A stretch of DNA of 64,000 nucleotides. It comes from [Phialemoniopsis] sp. UDSM-2020. Taxonomy: Eukaryota > Ascomycota > Sordariomycetes > Thyridiales > Thyridiaceae. Below the pieces are notes generated by a model. The model saw only the letters and a program-made list of their open reading frames with translations. It was not told where the DNA came from and made no database searches. The position numbers were made by a program, and so were the translations under genes. Shown here piece after piece: positions 23,030 to 34,100 of the stretch (positions are counted from its first letter, which is position 1; each line of letters opens with the position of its first letter). The stretch spans positions 1,178,001 to 1,242,000 of the forward strand of contig JAEILZ010000008.1 in assembly GCA_018873225.1 (NCBI GenBank), in the 5' to 3' direction.

Positions 23030-25653
23030 TTATCTTCTTCTACCGAACCTGAACTTGAGCTCGTCGTCACTGTCATCACTATCTCTGACTTCGATGGCCT
23101 TGCGCGGCTTCTTGGCCGCCTTCTCCTTTTCTGGCGGCGCAGCAGCCGCACGTTTGCTCGACCTCTGCGACTGCGTTTGCGTCTGGGTCTGCGCGAGCCG
23201 GGCATTGGCCTTCTCCGCCGTCTTGGCTGCCCTGGTGCGCGGCAGCTCCGGCTCCGGTGCGGGCGAGGGTTCAATCTCCTGGATGCCAGTGTCCTCGTCG
23301 CTGTCGCTGTCAGCCACAGGGATCGACCGGGACGGCTTCCGGGCCTTGCTTGCAGCTTCCTGCGACTTGGCCTGAGACTGCGATGCGCCCTGGCTCTGCG
23401 TCTGCTTCGATGCGGCCGCCTTCTTCCTCGTGTGGCTGTCGTCTTCCAGCCAATAGTCGTCGCCAATGCCGTATTCCTTCGTCTTGACCTCCTCGAGCGC
23501 GACGATGACCCTTTGCTGCGGCCGACCTGCCGGCTGCCCCTGCTTCCTGAACTTTTTAAAGTTGCGCCGCCCATTCCAGGCCGGGTCCCAGCGGCCGTCC
23601 GCGATGTCTTGATCGCGGGTTCTCGTTGTAGACGGCTGGCGCACCTCCATGGTCTCGACGATAGTCAGGCGCCGGATCGCCTCAAAGTCGATGCCGTCGT
23701 CAGGGAGCTGCTCGAGGCGGCGCTCTTCAGCCGCGCGTTTCTCCCGCTCCTCACGCTTCTTGCGAGCGAGCTCAAGTATATCCTCATCTTTGCCACTCTT
23801 CTTTCCCTTCTGAGACTTGCCAGGTGGTGGTGAGTCTGAAACGACCTCTTCCTCTTCCTCTTCTGGCTCTCGATGCGGAAGAGGGTCTTCGCCTCGGGCT
23901 ATGCGCCGGCGTTTCGCGGCGGCGGCAGTGGGGGCCATCTCCTCAAAGACATCTTCTTCTTGCTCCGGGAGTGGCGAGGCAGGGCGTTTCCGCGGGTTTT
24001 GTGACGTACTCTGCATCTGACTTACTTCAGAAGGGCCGTTCTGGGACATGAACATGTCATTGCTGTGCACCGCAGAGCTAGTAGCTGGGGCGCTCGGAGC
24101 ACTTGGGGCACTGGGAGGCTCATCGTCGGGGTCAAGCTCGATATCGAAACCCTTGAATCGGCTTGTGACTGGCCTTCTTCCCCTTCCTCTCCGAGGCCGG
24201 GGAGCGCTCTCTGCTTCTTGAGACGGATCCGGGGCACTCTGACGCTCCCCATTCTGCTGCGGAGCGTCCACATCCATGGCTTCCGAGTTCTGTCCTCCGG
24301 TTGGCTCCATCTGTGACGATCCGGGCTGTGTTGTCTCGACTTCTAAGGGACGCCGCAGCATGGACGCGTTGTTGGCCAGAATGGCATCGAGAAACTCCTT
24401 CTGTTCCACAGTACGATGATCCAACCGTAGTGAGACTGAGGTCAGGAAGTTTGCATACCAGTCCTGAGTATCGCCCTTGAGGGGTGAGTACCGCACGACG
24501 ACAACTCCCCTTCCTTCACTCCCATCCTCGAATTCACCCAGACCCTTCTCTCCTGCGACCTCTTTGACATAGCGGATAAAGTCGTCAATCTGTGTCTCGT
24601 GGGGCACGACTTCCCTGAGTAGGGCTTTGCCTTTGCCATTGGTGATTGGGTTAAACAGGTTCTCGTGCTGTTTCTTGTCATAGAAAATGAACGTGTACCC
24701 ATCGAATATCTCCTGCCTTGCTCGATTTGGTGCGTAAGCATCTACCGGCCGGTTACTCGGTTCCTCTCCGCGCGGAGGCAGATGATCCAGAGCATTTGGC
24801 CAATTCGCCTCGTAGTCATTCTCCAGCGGAGTCTGGCCGGCACCATCTCCGCCATCAGTTGGTGTCGCAGCATCGAGAACCGCCTTGATAAAAGAGTCCG
24901 TCACCATGTATTTGCCGTTAATCAGCGCCTGAAGCCCCTTGGGCGTGTTCCTCTTCTTCGCCACTACGTGGGTCGTCATGGACAGGTCATATTCGGCAAT
25001 GTACTTGATGTCGAGCTGCTCGAGATCGTCTCGGTATGCTGTCCACGGGTCGGCCCGCAACTCCTTGGCCGTGAACGAGAAGGTCAGGACCACAGGGTTC
25101 CATGTCAATCTGGATATTGGTCTGTCAGCTTTGGCTCTTCATGCCGCCGCTCGATGACGTACCGAAACAGCTTGCTACAGTGTCCCATCTTGATTTCGTT
25201 CGTAGCCTCGCTGATTACGTGGGACTGCCCTCGTATCTGCACCCCATTGACCCATGTTCCAATCTTGGTGTTGAGGTCTTCGATTGTCACCGTCGTTCGT
25301 TTATGCCGGTTCGGCTTTAGAAAGTCAGTGGGGTTTCGCATCGGTTACATGAACGGCAGGATACGCACGCCTTCGCCAGGCTTGACGCTGTCGATCTGGA
25401 TCGTCAAGTGCTTCCTCGAGATGGTCTTGTCCGAAATGGCGAGCTGTCCGGCTGCGAAGCGTTAGTATATCCATATCATTGGGTGGTACTCTTGCACTGC
25501 ACTCACGTTCGGAGACTGTCCTGCCAAACAGATACCGCTTGCCGGGGCGAAGCCATAGCTTCCGGCCTGTACAGCCCGTTAGCACTCTCCGCAATGATCC
25601 AGCGCCGGATACATACCTCCAAAGAGGTCACCGGCATTCTCGAGAAGCCACAT
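23030..25653 (-). CDS. NBS1: Nbs1 (nibrin), Mre11-Rad50-Nbs1 DNA repair complex
   Basis: Five exons: 25653-25617, 25566-25507, 25451-25369, 25314-25163 and 25109-23030, giving 803 aa. Introns are 50-55 nt and all keep frame. The start MWLLENAGDLFGG leads into the FHA domain: RKLWLRPGKRYLFGRT, then ISDKTISRKHLTIQ with the phosphopeptide-binding Ser, Arg and His, and DLNTKIGTWVNG. A tandem BRCT region follows (from about residue 112; ITHVVA-like TTHVVAKKRNTPKGLQALINGKYMV). After a disordered middle there is NFKKFRK at about 627-633, the conserved Mre11-binding motif, and a basic C-terminus LKFRFGRRR. Nbs1 recruits Mre11-Rad50 and the Tel1/ATM kinase to double-strand breaks in the nucleus. All hallmark motifs are intact. 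Confidence 0.93.
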
Positions 25654-26023
25654 GCTTGCGACATGCCAGTCGTACAAGCCGGTATGCTCTTCGGGGAACC
25701 AGATGTTGTCGTGGTCGATGGTCCTGCAAGAAGTTGGTGGGAGCTGATGCCAAAACTCTCCACCTCGACAAACCTGGTCGCGACGGAAAGCGCGAAACAG
25801 CTCCAGGCAGTCGCGCGACCCCACGTGATGCTAATTATGTCGCCAGCAAGGCCAAACCGAATTCTCAAATGAATGCAAAGTGAAAGTAATTTCATTACAC
25901 TTACAAAACTTATTTCATCAACAACCTTATGGAACAAGGAAACCAATTTCAGGGGGAGACACGCTATCAATCCTGCTATTCAAGGTACATGTCCAGAAGA
26001 AAGCAACCTTTATTTCAACCATT

Positions 26024-26095
26024 GGGGATATGGTCTAGTGGTATGACATTCCCTTAGCATGGGAAAGGTGTTGGGTTCGATTCCCAATTTCTCCA
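26024..26095 (+). tRNA. tRNA-Ala (anticodon AGC)
   Basis: A 72-nt cloverleaf without intron. The anticodon stem TTCCC/GGGAA encloses loop TTAGCAT (anticodon AGC). The T stem TTGGG/CCCAA encloses TTCGATT. The D arm is GTC/GAC. The acceptor stem has the alanine identity pair G3-T70 and discriminator A73. Position 6-67 is a T-T mismatch. A T run follows shortly after (26100-26107), fitting RNA polymerase III termination. Confidence 0.9.
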
Positions 26096-26350
26096 CACCC
26101 CTTTTTTTGCCGTTCTCCCCACCTGCCTGCCGCATGAGCTGGCGCTGGTCAACCTTTTGTCTGCCGTGTCATATGAGTTTGTATCTTACAGCCCAGTGGA
26201 AATTCATAGAGGGTGGGAAGGGTTTCAAAGCTGGAGACCCAAATTGTTGGTTTTTAAGCTGGATGTTGCATACAATACGTGCATTTCGAGTAAGAATATG
26301 AAAGCAGCAGTGTACTAATACTTAGCTCATTGATGAACCTTACCGTTCGA

Positions 26351-27718
26351 TTATTGTCTGCCTATGTACGTCGCAAGTTTGCTCATCTCGACGTCTTCCC
26401 TCATTTCCTTGATTTCGGCCGTCGCCAAGCAGAGAATCACCGGAATCTCGCCCTTGGGCGTCTTCGGCAGCAAATACATCAGCCCTTCAACAATGGGCGG
26501 CATGATGGGCCGCCTGACAGCCACGGACGGACCAGCACCGATCCCAAAGTCCATCTCGAATGCTTTGACCGCCGCCCATGAGCTGAGCTGAATGTCCTGT
26601 CCGGCTCTGTGGTCTGCCGACACGGATACTAAACCCTTGTCCGACACGCGATGTAGATACGTCGCTAGGGCGCGGCACCGGTAGGCGATGGCGTCCGCGT
26701 CCAGGAGCTTAGACCGTAAGTCGGAGGCCACCTTACTCAATGGTGCTTCCGAGAGCGCTTTGAGGCTGGGCGACGTGTTGTAAGTCATGTTCTGCACAAG
26801 GCCGGGGTACGTCTTGGGCAGCTTGAGGAAGCGCCTGGGATCGATGGCGCGGGCCAGGGTCATCGACGCGTCCGGGCCGAGGCGCTGCATGCGGGCGCGC
26901 GCGGTCGCCTGCCAGATGAACGCCGTCAGGGCATCATCGGCCGAGGTAAATGTGCCTTCTGGCAGGTCCGCATTGGCGCGGGCCTTGAGGTCCTCGAGTG
27001 ATGATGTGGGGAACATAAAAGTAGCCCAGTCGCATGGCCGGGGCTTTTCTGGCGCTGGTTTGAGCCTTCCAGGCGCTGAGGGATTGACCAATTGGTTCTG
27101 GATCTCAGGTCCGGGCACGTAGTCCTCTCCGAGAAGAGGGATGAGATTGTGGCGTTGCATGTTGCCTATCCGCAATTCCTCATCCGTGTATGGCTCCTTC
27201 CGGCAGGCCTTGGAGAACAGACGAATGGCCTGTTCCAAGCCCGTCATGTCCATTGCGCTGTGGATGCCAGAGAAGCTGAGAATGAGACCACCCTCAATGA
27301 GCACAGCAGACACCAGGAACACCTCGTTGGTTGGCCCTGAGGGCCCGGCCAAGTTGAACGTCGTCCGAGTGCAGAATCGTGTCTCGTCAAACATGTGTAT
27401 TGGGAACCCGGCTGCCTCCATAGCTGCCAATGACGGTATACTTGAAGCTTGCCTGTAATCTCTGACTTTAACAGAAGGTTTGTCGGGCCTCGGCCGGACC
27501 TTCATGATACCAGGATTGCCTGGGCTGACGCCCTCCGTGACTACGCGACCAGCCAGCCATGGGAAGCTCTCGCCAAGTCGCAACAGCCCCTCGTTCAGGA
27601 TGCTGGCCAATTCCTCAGGTCCGCTCGAGTAGGGGTAGCAAAAGCTCAAATTTGTGTAAATATTGAGCAGCGGCTGCTGGCCGAAAATGTCCAGTTCCAT
27701 GTCGAGCGTGTCTGCCAT
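26351..27718 (-). CDS. TRI101-like / BAHD-superfamily acyltransferase
   Basis: A single exon of 455 aa from the ATG at 27718. The frame is open to another ATG at 27832, but a TATTTAA lies between the two, so the shorter start is preferred. The catalytic HxxxD is at residues 153-157 (GIHSAMDMTG), with an N-terminal half matching fungal trichothecene-3-O-acetyltransferase-like proteins (SFPWLAGRVV). The structural DFGWG motif near the C-terminus reads DFGIG here. These soluble enzymes move an acyl group from acyl-CoA to a hydroxyl or amine, often on secondary metabolites or toxins for self-protection. No biosynthetic cluster surrounds it, so the substrate is unknown and detoxification is as likely as synthesis. 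Confidence 0.85.
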   Translation of the reverse strand: MADTLDMELDIFGQQPLLNIYTNLSFCYPYSSGPEELASILNEGLLRLGESFPWLAGRVVTEGVSPGNPGIMKVRPRPDKPSVKVRDYRQASSIPSLAAMEAAGFPIHMFDETRFCTRTTFNLAGPSGPTNEVFLVSAVLIEGGLILSFSGIHSAMDMTGLEQAIRLFSKACRKEPYTDEELRIGNMQRHNLIPLLGEDYVPGPEIQNQLVNPSAPGRLKPAPEKPRPCDWATFMFPTSSLEDLKARANADLPEGTFTSADDALTAFIWQATARARMQRLGPDASMTLARAIDPRRFLKLPKTYPGLVQNMTYNTSPSLKALSEAPLSKVASDLRSKLLDADAIAYRCRALATYLHRVSDKGLVSVSADHRAGQDIQLSSWAAVKAFEMDFGIGAGPSVAVRRPIMPPIVEGLMYLLPKTPKGEIPVILCLATAEIKEMREDVEMSKLATYIGRQ

Positions 27719-27803
27719 CTTGGGCAGAGCGTGTAAGTGAGATCTGTTGTCCGGATCGGGGCACAAGTTTCGTGGTTGGAGCTGATTTGGAGCTTCAGCT
27801 GGG

Positions 27804-27810
27804 TTAAATA
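27804..27810 (-). promoter_or_regulatory. TATA-like box of the acyltransferase gene
   Basis: TATTTAA on the minus strand, 86 bp before the ATG at 27718. It helps choose that start over the one at 27832. Confidence 0.4.
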
Positions 27811-28234
27811 GGGCGACCCATGGGTGCCCCATAACCCGTCCAAATGCCGGCTGTCGACACTGATTGGACCATCAGTTATCGCTCGTCTCGCGGGTAACAC
27901 TACGCCGCACTAGAAAACTGTGCCGTAGACGTTGTTCATGTCTCAGAATGATTCATCCCTTCTGGCTTTTCCCTTTTCGTCTGGCCGTTCCGAACCGCGA
28001 TGCATGGCGGAAGCGGCAAGCCGGCAACAAATCAATGCGGGCCTCACACGGCGAGCTACAAAAGGTGACGAACGCCGTGAGAACTCCATCTCGGTCCGAC
28101 ATTATCTCTGCTTCTGACTCTGAGATCCGGTCGAGTTGGAATACGCATCAGGAATACGGCAATCAAACCGAGAGGCACCAAGTCTAGGTTAGATGATCAG
28201 AATAAGAATTGATGGAGGCATTGATGTCCCTATT
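27811..28234. other. Intergenic region without a recognised gene
   Basis: About 420 bp between the acyltransferase promoter and the 3' end of the DUF6536 gene. No convincing frame, repeat or RNA was seen. Confidence 0.45.
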
Positions 28235-30575
28235 TTACGAAGTCTTGGTATTCGAAATGCCGGCATACCACTGGCCATCAGTCGGTGCGTGGATGTTCTG
28301 CGCCTCTGTCCCAAAGACCAAATGTCTCGCGCCCTGGTCACCAAACACAAACCACTCTGACTCCTGGCCGGATGAGACCCAGACCTCGCCCCATCTCAAC
28401 TTTCCTCTTGCCACCATTTCCAGCGCTTCCTGCTCGGATCTGATGAGGCTGACTTGTATATCGCCGCCGTCCTTTTCTGCTGCTTGAGACGCTGCAGCGA
28501 GATCCATTGCAGGGCCAACGAAGTGACAGGCGGCGGATAGCACAGCCGAGTTACCACCGCAGACCACCATGTTCCCGGGCAGCTTTATGCAAGCCAATAT
28601 CAAGGGAATGAGAGAGATTGCAAAAGAGATCGCAAAGCTTATAAGAATGGTCACGGACGAGTATTGTAGACCAGTGACATCGTCCTGGTACGTGTACGGG
28701 TAGGAGCCAGTGTACCCTGAAAAAGACCATTAGCAACGTGGATGGGTGGGTTGGAAGAGGACTTGCCTGTGTAAATGCTGGTGTAAATGGCATTCGAGTA
28801 GAGCCAATGCAGCATGATGCTGGCTACTAGAAGCGGGATAGACCAGTGATACGGCAGCTGGAGGCGCCACGTCGACAACTGTTCCCCTTTTTTATGCGTC
28901 ACCCGCAAGGGCTGGTACTTGACGCTGAAAGAAGCCCACTCAAACTCGGCGGCGATTCGCGTATAGAGGCCATTGTATGCGATGTAGCAGACAGAGAGGA
29001 TCAGCTGCGGTGTATTGGCAAGAAGCGTCTGCTCTAGGAACGTCATCTTCTCAAATCCAGGGCCCTCTACGGGCATATTCGCTGTGTCATGACCGAAACG
29101 CGATTCAGGCCTGATCAGCCTTGTTAGCTGGTGTCCTCAGTGCTCCAGCTAGAACGTACCTACAGCGAATTCTCACGGAGAGATATGCCTAACATCGTTC
29201 CTCCTACTGCAAGCGAGCTACCAATTAGAGCATACGAGAGGATCCAGATACTCCATGGTACCGCTTTCCATGTCCGTCTCGCCCTGGTAACCCATTGCCG
29301 GGGGTGTGTCACTGGCGCATATGCCATGCCGGCTCGGATTGCCGGCCTCAACTGGCTGTCATCACGGCTAAGCGCGCACATGCCTCGAGTCGTCGGGTCA
29401 GGACTCTTGATGAAGGACTCGATAGCATCCCCAGGAGTCAGCAGCGGTTCCTCGCGGCTGCGGGCCTGGGTGAACCAGACAAGCAAACACAAGACACACT
29501 TGCTCAGGAACATGAACAAGACGATGAGCAGTAGATTGTTGTCAATCTCCAGCTTCGAAGGGGCGTCGAACCGCTCAGAGAGACAATACTGCACTTTCAT
29601 CTGGAGCCAGGGCTCTCTGACTTTCGCCGCATTCATCGTCATGACCCCCAGCTCGTCCAGGTCAAGCATCAACTTGGCACCAAACATAACCTTCTTGATG
29701 TATTCTGAGTCGGTGTAGCGTAAGGCCTTGTCGGTCCTGGATAGATCGTCCGCCCACCACAGGTAGTTGACAGCGTCGGCGTCCGTCGCGTACTTGCCTG
29801 TTATCCATTCCCTGTGCACCTCTGCCCGCGTCCAGCCTTTCTCGATCGCGCTCCCGTTCGTATGGCTCACCACCATGACAAGATGTCGGTAGTTACGCAT
29901 GATATTATCAGTTCGATTGTACCGATCCATGCAGCCGTTGTAGTCCAGCCTCTCCCATCTCGACGGCCGCGCAACCTTCCTAGCGATGTCCTTTATCGTT
30001 TCCGCATGCGCACCTCGATCGTCAGGATAATGTGCAATCGCCGGCACCGAGAACGGCACCTTGCCTCCCTGCGTCACGAAGCGCTCGGCCACGACGGCTA
30101 TCATAAGGTTCGTCGACGCCTTGGACTGCACGACGCAGCCGTTGGCAAGCAGGTGCAGCGGCACCGAGCTCAGCGCCAGCAGGACCCAGGCCGCGGCCTT
30201 CCAGAAGGGCACGGCGCCCACGAGCACGTTGCGCATCGACTGCACGCCGACCTCGAGCCAGCGGCCGGCGGCGTGGGCGGCATCGATCTCGCGCCGCCCC
30301 GGCGCGACGAGGACCTGCATGAAGAAGTTGCACGAGGCGAGGACGCCCGAGGCGGCGATGTTGATGACGAGGTGGATGGCGAGGTTGGCGCGCGAGGCGG
30401 TGTCGTAGGGCCCCGTGTAGAGGACGCTGCGGCTCGTCAGGGAGCCTCCGAGGTGGAAGAGGGAGACGAGCAGTGCGACGGCCGTCAGTATCGTGAGGAG
30501 TGTCATGACCGACGTCAGCAGCGCGGCGGTGGCTTTCCAGCCGGCCAGGCGTGGCCGTGAGCATGCAGCACTCAT
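28235..30575 (-). CDS. DUF6536 multi-pass membrane protein
   Basis: Exons 30575-29164, 29110-28767 and 28716-28235 encode 745 aa; the ATG at 30575 replaces an upstream TTG. The N-terminus has a transmembrane helix (LLTSVMTLLTILTAVALLVSL). It is followed by the DUF6536 core: LAIHLVINIAASGVLASCNFFMQ, APGRREIDAAHAAGRWLEVGVQSMRN and LALSSVPLHLLANG. Further helices lie at about residues 340-360, 440-465, 500-520 and 555-575, plus a strong one in the last exon (FAISFAISLIPLILACI). The second intron (28766-28717) has a GC donor (GCAAGT), the only way to join the frames. DUF6536 proteins are restricted to filamentous ascomycetes, are often multi-copy, and have no known function. Confidence 0.85.
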
Positions 30576-31174
30576 GGTTGTGACGGTGCCGACGAAGCCC
30601 ACGACATTCTTCTCCAAACGACAGTGTCTACAGTGTCCATGGATGGGATGGAGCTTGCTTTATCAGTCCGCACGAGTTGTGCCGGCAGGACTGTCTGGGT
30701 TTGGGCTATGCCCAGCCGAGCTGAAAAAGCCACCGCCACCCGGAAAACCATTGAGCTTGGCAGCATTCCCAAGACAGCCCATGCTCGATTTTGACAGCGC
30801 CTTCGACGTTAGTGATGCCGCTATATCCGTGCACGGTCAGTCGACACTGGGGACTTTGCGCTATGTATCAAAACGAACAATGATGGTGAAAGGGTGCTCG
30901 AAGTCCGCTCGTCGACCTATCAACATATTATGCCACTTGCTTTTTGAACATCAAGAACATATTTTAAAGCTGCGCCAAAATTCAGCTGAGAGGCTATGTT
31001 GATCCCGCGTTCTTCTAACTCCTTGCTTCAAGACAAATGCTGGCTCCTGACCGAACGGCCTTTCTTTTGATGAGCTGAATACGTACTCCCTTCCTGTCGG
31101 TCTGACCTGTATGGTTCATCATATGCTCACTCTACTCGATCGTCTCCGCTATCTTTGCCAAGATGTTACACATA
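30576..31174. other. Intergenic region without a recognised gene
   Basis: About 600 bp between the DUF6536 start and the NLR gene 3' end. No convincing frame or repeat. Confidence 0.45.
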
Positions 31175-34100
31175 TCAGGTCTCAGGCCCAGCCTCGGTCA
31201 GGCTTTTATAACGGGTCTGTGTCAGTTTCAGTTGCCAGTCTTTTCGATACCGTACGGTCTCATCATATGCCGTCTGGCCAGCGTAGTTCCTCTTCCGCAA
31301 GTCGATCCCCTTCAGATCAATGACAGCGAGGACAACTCTGTCATTACCGGAGATGATTGCGTAGTGGAGGGCGGTCCGCCCGACGCAATCAGCCAGGTTA
31401 GGATCCAGATCTGGACGGATCGTGGCGATCATCTCGATGGCATCCAAGTCTTGAGTTCTGACGGCGTGCATCAATGGCGTGATACCTCGTCTTATTCGAG
31501 CGTTGATGTTGAACTTCTCGCTCTCAACGAGTACTCGAAGGGTATTGTAGTCTTTGGATCTACAGGCGTAGAGAAAACACAGGAGAAGTGGCAATTGCGC
31601 GATAGAGCTCCCCAGTCGAGGCGGCCAGTCAGACCCGAAAAGAGGTGGTGGTATGTCCGACCGGCGAATGGACTCAGGCCATACGACTTTTGTGCCCTGG
31701 CGAATACCATCCAAGCCCTCGTTCAAAAGAAATGATAAAAGAGTTGGAGCTGAAGATATACAACTGCTGAGCAAAAGCTGATACATTACCGGCAATGTGA
31801 AAAGTCGACCCCGAGAAAGTTGGGAGAAGAGACGTGTCCACTTAGCCGGTGTGCGTAATCTCAGCTGTAGCAATCTCACCCGGTCGGGGTCAATAGATGC
31901 GTTGTATTCGAGTTCAGACAGCACTCGCAGAATTTCTGCGCGAATGCAATCCAGCTCGAAATCTGCGAGGTCAGCGTGCAACAAGTCGTCCGCGGAGCCC
32001 GTGGTTTCTTCCACGCATATGCCGCAATCTCTGGCTGGAGCTGAGGTACTATCCATCTCGAAGACATCATCGGGATACATTTCCTGGCAAGGTCGTTGCC
32101 AATAAGCAAGTTGCCCTATATCTGAGTCATTGTCATGGGGATACTGAAAGGCATGTACCCAAGCGTTAACAATATGCACTCCTTCACCATAAGAGTCCTG
32201 GTTGCACATGCAGGCATGGGCTCCCATTGGCTGTTGTCGGTTTGTGCGCATTGTCCATTGTCCAACGTCCGCATATGTCGATTTTGGTACAACTCTTAGA
32301 GCGTTGTTCTCGTAACAATAATCTGTTCTCAAGCCTCCTTTTCGAGTAAATTGGACAATCACAAGTTGATCATGTATAGCACGTAGAGTGGTCGCTGGGT
32401 CTAGCTCTACTGCTGTCATGCTTACTGCAGGACTCTCTGCTGCTTGGTCAAAACGGTCTGCAAAATCAAGCGCAATGGCTTCCTGGGCGATGGCGTCTTG
32501 TAGCTCCTTGGTGTTTGGGATTCGCATGGATGGTTTTGCATATGCCGAGATATTCGGACGGAACGGGTAAAGGGTGGTTGTTGGCTGTGAATTTTCAAGA
32601 GGTTCTTGTCGCAATTTGCCCCCTGGCGCTGTGACAGCAAGGAGGGCATTCTTGTGGTGTTGCAAATCAACTTCCAACCGTTTCAGGACTGCTTTGAGCC
32701 TAAAGTCGACGTTCAAAGTTCTTTCATCATCGTGTCCATAGCGTTGACGGGCCGTGTAATAGACTTCCGACAATGCCTCTTTTGCCATTTCGAGATGACC
32801 AAGCTTTTGACGCGCAATCGCGAGGCCATAGAGTTTGTTTAGGTGCTGTTCATAGTACGCCGGACTGTTATTCTCATGCGACACATCAGATTCCAATGCG
32901 ATTGTGAAATGCTGGATTGCAGCCTCATATCGACCAACAAAGAGATAGACCAAAGCTGCCTTGGTGTTGATTGTGGAGAGCATAGGCCCTAAGTTGGTTC
33001 CGGCTTCCGCCTTAGGTCTTAACACCCTGGAGTGTTTCTTGAGAAGTGTCAAGTTCAGATCCAATAGCGGAATGTATGCCCTATTCATAGTCTGAGTATC
33101 GTGGGGCCGATCATACCAAAAGGGGCTGGAGTTATGTTAGTGCTCGGCAACTGCTAATAGTTCCCAAATGCAGCTGGTGCAACTCACTTGAGATCCTGGA
33201 ACAAATTCTTTGTCAGTGCTAGCCCGGAATACACTATCCAGGATGGCCTATCGGTGATAACCATCTGCTGAATCCATTGAGTTATTGCCGGGTGTAGAGA
33301 TATGGATGCTTGAGCCAGTGATCCTGCACTAAGCTTGAGGAGGAAAACGTCTTCCAGCTGCTTCAGCCTTAAACGCAGAATGATCTCGTTGGCTAGGACG
33401 TTTCTCAAGGCCTCGATATCATGGCCAAGGTCTTGAGACTCGTCCATCTGGAAATCTCCCATCAGCCTCAGCGTGGAAAATGGGATTGCCCAGTGCCCCA
33501 ACATGCCGAGGAACGTGAGCAGTGCCGCAGTTTCTGTAGAATCTTTCCGGACGGACGAGAACAACATGCTAAAGGCCATAGTGATAGATTTGTCATACTC
33601 GATGATTCCTCGCGGAGGAGCTTGGTCCATCAACGTGTTGTAGTATGACCGATAGCTGTCGACAAAGTTCTCCAGGGTGACAATCCCTTTCCGCAACAGC
33701 CCTCCAGCCTGCTCCAGCGCTAAAGGCAAACAATGGAGCTCCTTGACAACTTCTCGAAGTAGCGCTATTTCAGTGTTTTTGTTAGACAGGACACTTGAAA
33801 CTTTCTTTCATGGGGAACATGCCTTTCGTAGCCGGATTATCAGCCATGGTTTCTGGAGAAGCTGCACCCGCTGATGCTAATACAAGTTTTTCACTGCTCT
33901 CTATATCGAGTCCGTCAACATCAATCTCCGTGAACCCCATGGATTCGAATACCTCAAAGACCTGTCTTTTGTTGCTCGTCACAATAATGGATCCGTGTTG
34001 ACAGTTTGGGATCAGGTCTCGCAGATTCTGCAGGACTTCATCGCAGCTATCAAGAACAAGCAACCACTTGCGATGGAGTGTTGAACGCAGCCTCGATGTA

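Noticed and set aside
27719..27832. Longer N-terminus of the acyltransferase from the ATG at 27832
   Set aside because: The extra 38 residues are unlike the family and a TATTTAA lies inside that stretch; the ATG at 27718 has better context.
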